A stretch of 64,000 nt of DNA from Carya illinoinensis (taxonomy: Eukaryota; Streptophyta; Magnoliopsida; Fagales; Juglandaceae), in contig NC_056757.1 in the NCBI RefSeq assembly GCF_018687715.1, positions 24,136,001-24,200,000 on the forward strand, in the 5' to 3' direction. Shown piece after piece: positions 24,518 to 37,000 of the stretch. A program made the translations under genes and the position numbers. The notes beneath the pieces are model-generated. The model was not told the DNA's origin and made no database searches. It saw only the letters and a program-made list of their open reading frames with translations. Each line of letters starts with the position of its first letter. Within the stretch, counting starts at the first letter, position 1.

Positions 24518-26299
24518 CATTTTTTTATAACAATATATAAATATATATACTTATATAATATTAGTTTACTCCTTTCCTTCGGTTAAGAAATTGTTGAACT
24601 ACACGACCACCATAATCGCCCGGCCATAAGTTCCTGTGATTCGTTATTTTTAAAAAACATCTTCATAGGATAATTATGTTACTTTTATAAGAAGTATTAT
24701 GCTTACAAAAAGATCTTGTAAAAGTAAATTTACAGACTGATGTGACTCAATATCAGGTGTCAAATCTACTACTTTACAATAAAGGAACTTTAAAATTTGA
24801 CATATCATTTTAAGTCAGGTCAGTTTATAAGTTTATTTTTGTAAAGTTTTTTTTGTAAACCAAACATTTATGAACACTTAATTTATTGGGGTTTTTGTTT
24901 TAACATATCTTTCTAATTTTTATATAAACTTTGTTACTAGATGAATATAATCCCTATTGCTTGTTTGACCGTGAAAGTACTTTTCTTTCCAACCAGGGAA
25001 ATTTAATTAGAAAACTTATAAAAATAGAAGTTTTGGCATTTCAAATGAGGCTGCAAACAAAAACATATATTTTTCTAATAAAAAGCAATTCCTAGTTGGC
25101 CATTATCATCCACTATATTAAAGATAAGTTACATTAGTAATAGATATAGAACTTGGGTTATTAATTTAATAGATTCCAAAGTATCCTATGTTGATCGAAT
25201 CATGGACTAGTGAAAATGACTTTGTCGTCATTTGGGAAAGTGGGTCATGATTAATTTTGAACTAAACCCATAAGATTCTGATTGTTGGCTATGCCAATTC
25301 TGTGCCTCTCCTTATTATTCGTTCTATGGCAGATATCACTACTAGGGTTGGTGAGATGCCCATCTCATACTTGGTGCCTTTCATGTATGACTAGATCATA
25401 TGCAAAGCATTTCATGAGTTCGTTCAAGACTCAACACGTACACAAGTGGGCAATAAGAAAATCTGATAGTGATGGGAGTACTGAAGCCACTGACTCCTTG
25501 ATTAATACATAAAATTTGGAACACTGCTTTCTATCTGCCTTATCATGTTCTCTGATTGTGAAGCTCTTGCAATATCTTAATTAGGAAATAATTTGGTAAT
25601 TGTTATAAGTATAAAGATTTGGATTCCTTAAGCAAATCTTATACTGATCATGAGTGTCTCATATTACTGATCCTATACCCTAAAATTCAGATACGATTTT
25701 GGAGAATCGAAATCCAAAAACAAGTGTAGAAATTATACAAATAAATTAAGAGAGGTTACAAAGGTTGGGAGCAAATTCTGGGAACAGGATATATACAACC
25801 AAATGTACAAATCAATGTCAAAATTTCACTATATATACTAGCTAGGGCTCTTTACTCTGAGCAAACTAACTGCAAAGTAGTAGTGAAGATAGCTCCATGG
25901 TTCGGATGATCGCAAAGTAGTGTTAGGAGTATCAATGGTCACTTAGAGAGTTTTTGAGTTATTTGAATGGAATTTCCTCGAGGTAAAAAAAGAATTCATA
26001 AACCTCAATAAGGGAGATGCATGCAGAAACAAAATTGAGCACATTTTTCATGATGGTACCACACGTAACGCTAATAGGACAGCAATCCACATCATTTGTG
26101 TTTTGATTGCAGGTTGTAGATCTAGCAAAAGTGGAAAAAAGGGCAAAAAAAAAAAAATTATATATGAAATAAGCACCCACTAATGGAGAGGCACGTGCAG
26201 GTAACATGCAATAGCAGCGGCACTTGCATCGGCAGCTGAGCGGTATTTTTTGTGGTACTGAAGAAGTATAGGGCAAACTTCGGGCAATACTTGTCTTGG
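24518..26299. other. Intergenic region upstream of the SOUL gene
   Basis: No coding sequence recognised. A short frame at 25282-25512 (+) has no recognisable domain. The distal promoter of the SOUL gene presumably lies in the last few hundred bases. Confidence 0.5.
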
Positions 26300-26308
26300 C
26301 TATAAAAA
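26300..26308 (+). promoter_or_regulatory. TATA box of the SOUL gene
   Basis: CTATAAAAAG lies about 60 bases upstream of the start codon at 26365, leaving room for a transcription start near 26330 and a short leader. Confidence 0.65.
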
Positions 26309-26364
26309 GCAGAGGAAATGCGCTTTCAGTAGAGACACAGAATCACAAACAAAAGCCGATCGAG

Positions 26365-27542
26365 ATGGGAAACTCATCGCTCTACTTTTTCCAATATTAT
26401 TATTACTTGGTAATAGCAATGTACTTTTACCTCGTACTGATCTCTGGCAACGCGATCGAATCGCCAAAATACACAGTGATGCACTCGGAATCTGATTTCG
26501 AGATTAGACTCTACCTTGAGCCCTCGTGGATGTCTGCCCTCGTCCGAGGAGCAACCTCCTTCGAAAAGTCCACCAAAGATGGCTTTCACAGGTTCACATC
26601 CAAACCGACCACCTTTATTTATATATATATATATATATACACACTCTCTGAAGTATCATCCTTCTCTCTCTCCCTCTCTGGTCGTTATGGAAATTAATGA
26701 AGCAAAAGGGAAAAAATAATGACAACAAAAGGTATTTCGAATCTTCGATCCCATGTTGCATGTTGCTAGATCTATGTCAGAACTTTCAATGGAAACTTGG
26801 TTTCTTTAATTATCAGGAAATTTACATTGAGAATCCTCTCTCTTCTGTCGTTTCTATATGGAATATGCAACGTTATAATTTGAGCCCAATTTTCGTATTG
26901 GTAATGCTGAATGTACTTTCCAAATAAGGGGGATCTCGTGTAGTTGTTCATCTACAGATAAAGCTGACTGAACGGGAAATTTTGGGATTGTGGCCACTTC
27001 ACCCATTAACATGAGGATTCCATAAAAAATTCAAACACAAGTTTAAATTAACTTGTACTAGTCGCTTTTGCATCAGGTTGTATCAATACCTTAAGGGTGG
27101 TAACCTCGACCATTCTCAGATTACAATGACTGCTCCAGTCTTAACAAGCATCGACTCATCGTCGTCATCGTCATCATCGCCACCATCCCGCGGTTCCGAC
27201 TATATTGTAAGATATTATGTCTCTACTAAATATGTGGGAAACCCTCCACAGCCCAATCCTGAGCTAAATTTGCAGTTTGACAAGTGGAGAAGTCATTGCA
27301 TAGCAGTTAGAAAGTTTACTGGGTTTGCTAAGGATGATAATGCTAAAAAGGAAAGTGAAGCTCTTGTGAACATCCTAAACAAGTACTTGACTGGAATTAA
27401 TGGAGCAGTAATGGTAGATAAAAGTTTCTACTCGGTTGCCCAATACAATTCTTCACGTCACCTTTCTGGTCGCCTAAATGAAGTGTGGATCGATGTTTCT
27501 GGTTTTGCTGCAGAGGGATGTCCACGCTATCAAGGGAAATAA
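26365..27542 (+). CDS. SOUL heme-binding family protein, secreted type
   Basis: Coding sequence is join(26365..26591, 27077..27542), 230 codons plus stop. The donor is CACAG/GTTCAC and the acceptor GCATCAG/GTTG; joining them gives GFHRLYQYLKGGN, the usual SOUL phrasing, with phase preserved. Residues 1-30 form a hydrophobic, Tyr-rich leader (four Tyr in a row) that looks like a signal peptide. The SOUL domain follows: YTVMHSESDFEIRLY at about 36-50, SALVRGATSFEKST, then MTAPVLTSI, KFTGFAKDD and the C-terminal NEVWIDVSGF. Length is normal for the secreted plant members related to animal heme-binding protein 2. The family binds heme or tetrapyrroles; the partner of this protein is not known from sequence. 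A run of eight Ser at residues 103-110 is encoded by an imperfect TCR trinucleotide repeat. It appears intact, with a TATA box at 26300 and AATAAA at 27611. Confidence 0.88.
26592..27076 (+). other. Intron of the SOUL gene
   Basis: A 485-bp GT-AG intron, AT-rich, containing a (TA)n microsatellite at about 26619-26639 and pyrimidine-rich stretches. Frames open inside it are not coding. Confidence 0.8.
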
Positions 27543-27610
27543 TATATATTGATTTTTCTTGTTGGGAGATGCGTGACAGAATCTAGTATGTATTGTAGGA
27601 TTCCGTGTAT

Positions 27611-27616
27611 AATAAA
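27611..27616 (+). terminator. Polyadenylation signal of the SOUL gene
   Basis: AATAAA lies 69 bases after the stop codon, followed by T-rich sequence. Confidence 0.6.
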
Positions 27617-28887
27617 ACAGTTTGCTTTTAATGCATATATTGCCTTTCATTCATCATATGCATTTCAGAAAATGAGATCCAGGAGCAGGATTTTGTAGCT
27701 TGTCAAGATGACTGGTTTTTTATTTGTATTTTCTTCTCTCTGCTATTAACATGTGGTTTCGATTATGTTTATTTTCGAGATTCCTTGAATTGCTCCTTTT
27801 AAGCATCTGATTTATTACTGTTGATTTGATTCTTGAAATAGAGTTCAGTTCTTTGAACTTCGGATGTCTTTCCATTTTCCAAATGTTTTGATAAGCATTA
27901 AGAAATTATGACCAAACAAATTAAAGCCATTTCCATTGGATATTGTCAAGATCGATCATGAATGATACAATGATGCCTGCAGGTTAATGAATTTCAGTCT
28001 CTTGGTTGGCCACGCTTGTTCTTAATGCCTCAGAACTTCTTATCTCACCCAAGTTTGAGAGGACACATACCCAAAAGCCGTATATCCATACCAAATCCAA
28101 CAAGATCAACAACGAGGAATATGCCCAAGATTACTTTATTCTTTATTTGTGTCAACTACTACAGCTATACCATTCCTTAACTTTTTCTTAGTGTATTTCT
28201 TCTTTCTCCTTGATCTCCTCGGTCATACATGTGGTGTTGTCCTACATGCAATCATGAACATATAATTTTATAGCCGAAAAAAAAAAGGCAACAGTATTGG
28301 GACAAACTTCCTCCTCATCATTGGCACAGTATCGAAAAAGAAATATGAATCGTACTATATAAGATTGGAATTCATAAACAGACCTCGAACAAACTTCACC
28401 TGCAATTGATACGAGAATATATATAATGCAAGCATAGTGACTGTTAGGAAAAATATAAATGATTAATATCTACTCCTTCCTATTAGTTTAACATTTTAGT
28501 ATAAGTAGTAATAACATGGACTATCCATCTAGCCATGGTAGTCTATTATAACAGTGTTGGAGAGTTGTAAGTTCATTTGTTATGAAGCCCCGCACCGGCA
28601 AAAGCTTCTAGATCTTCCCCATTGGAATTGAATCCCATTATGATTGATCGCCCTGTATAAGGCCAATGGGTTTGTTCATATAACCCGACACCTGGAAAAC
28701 ATCCACATGCATTTTGTGTAAACAGTGGCAAGTTCATTGAAGAATGTTCTCTAAGATAGTGCAGCTTACAAAACCTGAAAGAAGTTTCTTAATTAACATC
28801 AAAGTAACCTCTAGAAATTGGCCATTGCCCTCAATCTACGGTTACATAACACCCTCCCGTGAGAAATCAAGAGAAGACGAGTGACTT
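27617..28887. other. Intergenic region
   Basis: AT-rich sequence without recognisable genes or element ends, lying between the SOUL gene and the LINE tail. Confidence 0.5.
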
Positions 28888-29590
28888 TTTTTTTTTTTTT
28901 CCCCGGCAAACAAGTAATATATAGATAGAATTAACAGAGTAGTAATACAGAGTATCGGGGGTCAAATCCAGCGTGAATCCAATACAAAGAGTCATGCATG
29001 ACAGGATCCTAAGTAATGTTGTTGAACCAGAGTGAGTTAGCAAACCTTTATGCAAGCTCATGTGCCATATGATTGGCACTTCGGGTGACATGTAAAGACC
29101 TCCAGCCTTTGAATTGGTTGAGATGTTGTCTACAATCCTCTATAATGGTTTGGATAGACCGGTCAACATCTCCAGAACAACCACTGATTTTTTTGTGGAC
29201 TAGTAGTGAGTAGTCTTCAAGATAAATAAATTGAGCTTTTGAGTGCCAAAGTCTGTTTGATAGCTAACAACACTGCTTGTGCTTCACCATAAAGGGGAGT
29301 AGATGCTTGAATGCTCTTTGCTCATGACTTGAGAATTTCTGCTCGAGTTGTTGCATATGCCTACAATGATGGTGAAGCTTTCTCGAGTAGCGGCGTTATA
29401 ATTTATTTGCATGAAACCAATAGAAGGGATTGCCTAATTTCAACGGCGGAGGGGATGGTTTGCCCGTGGTTAGCTTTATTTCGGAACATCCAAATTTGAT
29501 CCATAGCTACTGATGCGAAAATCTGGAATTGATGGATTAAATCAAGAGGGAGGTTTAGAGTGGGATTTGGGGAGATGATTATATTGATCC
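28888..29590 (-). mobile_element. LINE 3' fragment (LINE 1) with RNase H-like tail
   Basis: On the - strand, broken frames match the tail of plant L1-type LINE polyproteins: a connector with FASVAMDQIWMFRNKANHG, then an RNase H-like part with SGCSGDVDRSIQTIIEDC, LNQFKGWRSLHVTRSANH and MAHELA, the usual C-terminal motif. The T run at about 28887-28900 is its poly-A tail on the - strand. The frame has stops and the rest of the element is absent or hidden, so it is a dead, truncated copy. The larger LINE 2 abuts it at 29590. Confidence 0.65.
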
Positions 29591-29607
29591 AATTTTTATT
29601 TTTATTT

Positions 29608-30117
29608 TTAGGAAAACCTCAAACTTTCATTAATCAAAAAGAGTTTACAGACATTTATTAAACCAAACAACCCGAGAAATAAAGTCTGGAAAACAACATT
29701 CCACATTGAGATACTCCCAACATTCCAAGCATATCGGGCAATGATATGAGCAATCCGATTACCTTCTCGATAAACATGTTGAAAATTACATTCAACAAAC
29801 ATTCCACTCAACTTTCTAATTTCACTCAATAATGGTACTAACATTGCATCAGGGACCAATTCATTGTTGAGCACTTGGACAACCATCAAGCAATCTGATT
29901 CCACAATCAGTCTTTGGAGACCCATACTGGCGCATAGTTGTAGACCATGGAAAATAGCCAACATTTCAATGGCTTCAGCATTAGACACTTCATATTCAAC
30001 CTTACTTGCTGCTGAAATTACTCTGCCTGCATTATCCCTGAGCACCAACCCCACCCCAGCCTTATGAATCTCACCAAACACAGCACCATCTACATTTACG
30101 AAGGAGGGGGCTTCCAA
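29608..30117 (-). pseudogene. RNase H domain of LINE 2
   Basis: This is an uninterrupted 169-codon stretch. It begins near FVNVDGAVFGEIHKAG, which carries the first catalytic Asp of RNase H, then AGVGLVLRDNAGRV, EAIEMLAIFHGL (catalytic Glu), LIVESDCLMVVQVLN (second Asp) and VYREGNRIAHIIAR (the C-terminal His/Asn region). The order and spacing match the RVT_3-type RNase H at the end of plant L1 polyproteins. It degrades the RNA strand during target-primed reverse transcription. Although this piece is open, it has no promoter of its own and is only the end of a broken polyprotein, so I call it a pseudogene part. Such fragments are often mis-annotated as independent genes. Confidence 0.8.
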
Positions 30118-32080
30118 TCATAAAACTCACGTATTTTCAGCCTAGACAATTGCTTCAAATCAGTAGAGGCTTTTAACAAAGATAAAGAATGGTCCATTAC
30201 CTACTGAACTGCAACAAGTTTCTGCTCATGGACCATTTGGTTTCTTCTCCCCCAGAAGCCCCAAGCAATAGCAAAGAACACAGCTAGTTCATCCTCCTTA
30301 CCTTGCTTTAACACTGCCAAAGCTACTTGATAGATTGATAAGTCTGTCTTGAGTTGCTGAATAAGAGGAACATATGAAGTCCAGCATGGGAAAACTGCAG
30401 GACAATAAAGTAAGGCATGTGTTGTAGTCTCAGTTTGTTGGGCACAAAAACAGCAGGGACCTTCAACATTAATATGCTTTTTAAGAAGATTCTATTGAGA
30501 TTGATGTCAAATAACACAAAATAAATGGTAACTAAGGAAGGTATGCTCTAAGGTGTCTAGGGATGAGTGGCAAAGTGGGCACAAGATATCAATTGTGGCT
30601 GGAAGGTGAAGGTGGGAAGTTATTATGCTTTTTGTAGGAAGGGAGTTCCAATTGATTTTCCAGAATAAGAGTTTGAGGCGAGCTTGGAGTTTGAGTTTCC
30701 AAATCTTTTTCTAGTGGATTGTGTGGTGAGCTGAGTTTTAAAGAGGAATTGAATTTTTAGAGATGAGATTGTATGTGGATTTGATAGAGAACTTGCCGAA
30801 CGGAGATGGGGCCTAGATGAGTTCATCATTGTTATCATTTTGAGGGAGGCATATGTTGATAATTGAGTTAGCAATATTGGGTTTAAAGGATGAGAAAATT
30901 TTATATCTATCCAGCCATTGCTTTAGATTGTTTTGGATGAAATCGGAGACAAGAGTTAAGGCATCTAGATTAGGGTTAGGGTTAGGTGAGGGGACTGGGG
31001 GATCCAATTATCAGAGAAAATGTTGATAGATTTTTTATTTTTATTTTTATTTTTATTTTTTGAAAAAGGAGGATAAAGTGTTGATGGATTGCCCGTTCTT
31101 GACAATGAAATAAGCTCCTTTGAGAGATTACAGATTTGGTTTTGCATAAGCCTTTCCAAAACCAAGAATCCAAAGGTTTCACTTTAGAATCTAGGAAGTG
31201 ATCATCTTTCATGTATTTGGTTTGATAGTTGTCAGCCAAAGCCTTTGGGAGGTTTCAATCTATCGATGGCACATAGTTTATTGCAACCTATAGAGAGTTG
31301 CCAACTGAGTTTGGAAAGGAGGGAAATGTTTAGGTCGTGCATCTTTTGAATGACTAGACCTCCCAAAGGTTTTGGTTGACAGATTGAGTTCCAACTTTTC
31401 AAGAAAAGGTGCTTCTCATTGTCTAGTTTGAATCCCCACCAAAATTTCATAAGCATGGTGTCCAAGGTATTGCAAAAGTTCTTGGAGAGAAGAAAGAAAT
31501 GCTAACATATTGTAGGAATGAATGGTCGAAGCCACAGAGGTTATAAGTGTGGTTCTAGCAGCTTGGGAAACAAGTTTTGCTTGCCAGCTTGGAAGAACTA
31601 GGGGTAGGCCAAGGTGTTTAGTTTTGGCAGGAGATATTTTTAGGTGCAAAGTGTCGAGAAGGGACAAAGTTGTTTGCGGGGGCATATTCTTGCTGATGAA
31701 GGCAATGAATTTACTATTGTTGATTCTTTATCCTATCCACACCATATAAGTAAGAAGTGTAGATTGGATTGTGTGTGCTTTTTTGCAGGTTTGCTTTCGC
31801 AAAGATGATGAGGCCATCGGCAAAGAAAATGTTTGTGATTGGGGGTCAAGATGGCAGAAGACCACGTGTGGGAGAGAAAAAGCCAAATGGAACACCATTG
31901 AGGAGAATTGAGTATTTGGGAGTGGTGATACATTCTTTGATCATTTGAATCCATTTTTGGCTAAAACCAAGGCAAATTTGAACATAAAGAATATAATCTC
32001 ATTCCATTCTATCAAAACCTTTTTTCATATCTACTTTAATAGTCATGCTGTCACTTTTTCCTTGTTTCTAGCATATCTTA
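30118..32080 (-). pseudogene. LINE 2 reverse transcriptase (3' part) and zf-RVT region
   Basis: Starting at the joint, the - strand encodes KVDMKKGFDRMEW (reverse transcriptase motif A) and SILLNGVPFGFFSP (motif B). The expected RQGDPLSP stretch and what follows are missing. FFADGLIIFAKAN stands where FADD should be, so the second catalytic Asp of motif C is a Gly. Then come FWWGFKLDNEKHLFLKSW, KPLGGLVIQKMHDLNISLL, a (TTTTTA)n-like simple repeat inside the frame at about 31036-31060, and WAPSPFGKFSIKSTYNL and CPLCHSSLDTLEH of the zf-RVT region. Several frameshifts and stops are present. The protein would have copied LINE RNA at nicked chromosomal DNA; this copy cannot. Confidence 0.75.
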
Positions 32081-33834
32081 TGTAACGCCCCGATCACCTA
32101 GGGGTCAGAGAGTTACTTCCTGTCACTTAAACTCACATTTCAACAATATAATTATAGATTTCAAATTCTCAATATCATAAAGAAATTTTGATTCAAACTA
32201 ATGTCCTTAATATAATAAATTTCTCAAAATGCTAAGTCATCATAACACAATAAGATTTCTTAATAAATTTTTTCAATACGCATATAGAAACTCTCTAAGC
32301 TTAAACCACTATTTTTAAATCATCTAACCCAATGCTTCATAATTTGATCCTTACCTAAAATATCCAAAATCATCTTAAAAATGTTGTGGAGATAAGGGGT
32401 GAGTTATCAACAGCTCAATAAGCAGAGGACATATACTAGCGTACAAACATAAGCATTTACAAAGTACAGTATGCAAAACAAAATAATTTTCAGAGTTACC
32501 ATGCATAACAAAACATGTTTTCAAACATAACAGGGTGATGGTTTTAAGACATATAAAACTTAGAGTACTTTGGCATAACAAAAATTGAGCATCATCATCA
32601 CATCAAAATAGAGCATCTTACAAAGCAGAGACCATATTTCACTCCCATGGTAGGTTTTTGCTAATCCTGGCCGCCAAATTGGGCAGAAACAAAAGTAAAA
32701 TCTTTTCTTTATTATTCTTAGAGCGCTGAGTGTGCACACAGGAAAGACCACATAAAAATCATTTAGTTTACAAAGTGGGTGCACTCAGAGATAGAGAAGT
32801 TGGTACCAACCTAAACAGAGCAGAGCATAACAGAGTAGAGTAGAGACAGAGTCAGATACAAAATCAGTATACCATGCCAAAGGTTTTTAGATGCCATATC
32901 AAAACAAAACAAAGTATCAAAACATATTCAGATCATCTCATGTACTAAAAACAACAGTCAGAGCATCTTTCTAATCAAGGCATAATTTTTTAGAATTTCA
33001 ATATCGCTGTTTTTCACAGTTTATAGACAACATGACAAAATGAAGCTATGTCTACACAATGCATGCCAAAAAACATCTTTTTTTTTTCATACAGATTTCA
33101 TGAGTAATGCAAATAAATGAACGACATCGTTTTTTTCCCAAATTCTCATTTATAACAAAATATGTAAAATTTTCAAAAAGTCAATCTCTGTCTAAACATT
33201 TCGTGTAAAGCCTAGCATAGGAATCCCGCTTATCTGGACTTTTTTAATTTTTTTTAATCATTTCACATCGTGCCGAATGAATACCAATCGTCACCTATAC
33301 AGGATACTAAACATTACCAAACTTCTAAAAGGACTGCTAACTCCATCTACTTAAATTCATTTAGGAAATTAACTTAATCATATTTAAAACTCATATCTCT
33401 ATAAACTATTATGAAAACGATAATTTAAAACCATCCAAGATTTATTTCATATAATAGGTTTAATGTGTTTAAAAGAAAAACTTACGATTTACTATAAAAA
33501 GTCTAGTTGTAAAATTAGTACTGAGTAATACTATTACATGGAAAAAAATTACATATTAATATATTTATCTGACTAGGAATATGCATAGTTTAAAAAAATA
33601 TTAAATATAACCCAAATTAAAAATAATACAGTTAAAACCTCAGTTATTCTCTTTATAGAAAATTTGTATTTAAAACAAGGAAAAATATAGTTACAAGCAT
33701 AATTGTACACTAATCTGTGCATCAATGTGATGTGATTGGTCAAAAAGTAGATTTTATTGAAAACAATGTTAATTTAAATTTTAAGTATGAATGAATTAGT
33801 ATTGATATATAAATTAGTATGCGACCGTACTTGT

Positions 33835-34027
33835 TGAGAAGGTTTGTAAAATCACCATACTTGGCTTTGGTGAGGACGTTTTCATTTTTAGGAAAAAGTA
33901 CAAGTTGACAATTTTGTACAGAAATGGAAGGATATACAATCGTATATTACATAACTAATTATGGAAACTATCACCCAAAAATATCTCCTATAATCAAGGA
34001 GGATATGATTCACAATCATCCTCAACA
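33835..34027 (-). repeat. 3' LTR of the copia element
   Basis: TG...CA repeat nearly identical to 38187-38378. The gag-pol stop codon (33994-33996) lies inside it. Confidence 0.93.
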
Positions 34028-37000
34028 CCCCCCCGCAAGCGAAGCGTGGGATTGATCCGAACGTGAAGCTTGGAACAAAAAAAGGTAAAGAGAGGGCGAG
34101 AGAGGCTCTTTGTAAACACATCAGCAACCTGCAGGTGAGATGGCACATATTGGGGCTGAATGGCACCCGAGGCAGCGAGCTCACGTACAAAATGATAGTC
34201 GAGATCAATGTGCTTAGCCCGTTTGTGAGAAACGGGGTTAAGAGTGAGAAAAATTGCACTCTTGTTATCACAGAGGAGCAAGGGCTGATGCTTCAAAGAG
34301 ACCTTGAGATCCTGACGGAGATGAGAGAGCCAAGTAACTTCAGAGGCTGTGAGAGCCAATGCTCTATACTCGGATTCACAACTGGAGCGAGAAACAGTGG
34401 GCTGTTTCTTGGCACTCCATGAAACAAGATTTTCACCAAGAAAGAATGCATAGCCGGAAGTGGAGCGACGAGTGTCAGGGCAACCAGCCCAGTCAGCATC
34501 AGAATAGGCAAAAATACCCGTGGGCGAAGAAGGAGAAAAAGACAACCCATAATAAAGTGTTCCCTTGACATAGCGAAGAATGCACTTGACTGCTTGGAAG
34601 TGATCAATAGTAGGAGATTGCATGTATTGACTAACAGAATTTACAGCAAGGGCAAGACCAGGACGAGTAATAGTCAAATACTGCAAGGCACCCACCATGG
34701 AACGATAAAAGGTGGGATCAGAGTAAGGATCACCATCACAGGAAAGTCGCTGAGAAACAACCATGGGGGTGGAGACTGGCTTGCAATCAAGGATTTGACC
34801 ACGAGCAAGAATATCATGAGCATATTTGGCTTGACTCAACAAGAGTCCGGTGGCAGAGGAGGACACTTCAAGACCAAGAAAATAACTCAAGGAGCCCAAG
34901 TCTTTGGTAGCAAATTCACAATGGAGGCGCTGAATAAAATCCTAAAGTAAAGCAGCATCATTGCCCGTAACAACAATATCATCAACATAGAGCAATAGAT
35001 AGATAATGCTGCCAGAGCGAGTGAGAACAAAAAGAGATGTGTCAGCACGACTGCAGAGAAAACCAAGACGAAGCAAAAAGGAACTGAAGCGATGAAACCA
35101 GGCACGAGGAGCTTGCTTCAGGCCATAAAGTGCCTTCTTCAGCTTACAAACATGATTAGGGAATCTTGAATCGACATAACCCGGAGGCTGTTCCATGTAG
35201 ACATCTTCTTGCAGAAAACCATTGAGGAAGGCGTTCTTGACATCTAATTGATGTAAGGGCCACCGGTTTGAGATAGCAAGAGAAAGAACAACACGCACAG
35301 TAGATGCCTTGATGACGGGACTAAAAGTGTCTGTAAAGTCAAGACCAAGGAGTTGAGAATATCCTTTAGCAACGAGACGAGCCTTGAGACGATCAATGGT
35401 GCCATTAGCCAAGTATTTGACACAGAAGACCCACTTGGAACCAACAATATTGGTGTTGGAGGGACGAGTAACCAAGTCCCAAGTGCGATTGGAAGAAAGA
35501 GCATGAATTTCTTCATCCATCGCGGCAACCCATCCTGGATCCTTAGCTGCAGACTTGAAACCTTTGGGTTCCTTTGTAGCCATGAGAGAATGAAACAAAG
35601 GAGAAGCAGGCAAGGAACAAACATAAGCATTAACTTTAGGCTTAAAGACACCAGCCTTAGCCCGAGTAATCATCGGGTGATGATTAGATGCAGCTGGAGC
35701 AGACTCGGCAGAGAGAGTAGCGGAAGCAATGGGAGGGCACGAGGCATCAACTGCAGAAGGTGACGCTGGTGTGAAGGAATCAGCTGGTGGTAAGGGATCA
35801 GCTGGAGAATGCTGCACAGAAATACCAGAAGAATCAGCAGTACAAGGCACACATGGCAACGATAAAGAAGATGTAATAGATGATAATGGAGCAGAAGATG
35901 TAGGGACAGGGGAAAGGGAATCTAAAACAGGCTCACAAAAGATAGAGATGTCCAAAGTTTGAGGAGATCGTGAGGAAGAGGAACCAGCAAAAGGAAAATT
36001 CAGTTCATCAAAACGAGCATGCCGTGTGATATAAATACGTTGAGAAGTGGGATCAAGACACCGAAAGCCCTTATGAGACATGCTATAACCAAGAAAAATA
36101 CAAGCAGCACTCCGGGGAGCAAACTTATGAGATGCATAGTCTCGTAAATAAGGAAAAACACGACAGCCAAAAGGATGAAAATTTTCATAGGTGGGCGGCT
36201 TACCATACAATACCTCATAGGAAGAGAGCCCATCAAGAACAGGTGTGGGCAACCGATTGATAGTGTAGACAGCGGTGCTGAATGCGTCAACCCAGCGAGC
36301 TAAAGGGACATGAGATTGAAATAACATGGCAAGACCAGTTTCAGTGACATGCCGATGTTTTCATTCAGCTCGACCATTTTGAGATGGAGTATAGGGACAC
36401 GACATTTGGTGATGGATGCCGGAAGCAAGGAGATGGGTGTGAAAACGATGACTCGTAAATTCAGCCCCCCCGTCACTTTGAAAGCTTTTGATTTTGCGAG
36501 AAAATTGAACTTCAACAAAAGTTTGAAATTGCAAAAAAATGTTGAAGGTTTGAGATTTTAATGTCATAGGATAAAACCATGTGAAGCGAGAGTGATCATC
36601 AATAAAAATAATATAATAGCGATAATGAGAAATAAACGTAACGGGTGCGGGGCCCCAAATGTCACAATGGATAAGATCTAAAATATGTGAAGAGCGCCTA
36701 TCATTAGAGATAAAAGGCAATCTGTGGCTTTTAGCAGTTTGACAAGAAACACAAAGAGTAGGAGAAGGTAGTAAAGAAGTAACAGAAAGATGCCCTTTTT
36801 TATTCAATAGAGAAATAACCGAATGAGTAACATGACCCAAACGTGCATGCCAAAGATCATAAGAAGCACGAAGAGAATTATTTTGAAGAGCAGAGAGAAG
36901 AGTCGAATGACTGCGTTCAAGCACATAAAGACCATCTTCACGACGACCGGTTGCCACTACCTTTCCTGTTGCGCAGTGCTGTATGGTAAAAGACGTATCA

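Noticed and set aside
25959..26276. A 105-codon frame on - upstream of the SOUL gene
   Set aside because: Lies in the promoter region of the SOUL gene, contains a poly-A derived Phe run and no domain.
26592..26927. Frames continuing from SOUL exon 1 into the intron
   Set aside because: They translate the (TA)n repeat into Ile-Tyr runs; the GT-AG splice gives the conserved SOUL junction.
35353..35763. Open frame of 136 codons on + within the copia element
   Set aside because: It is a shadow of the copia pol frame on the other strand, with no recognisable domain.
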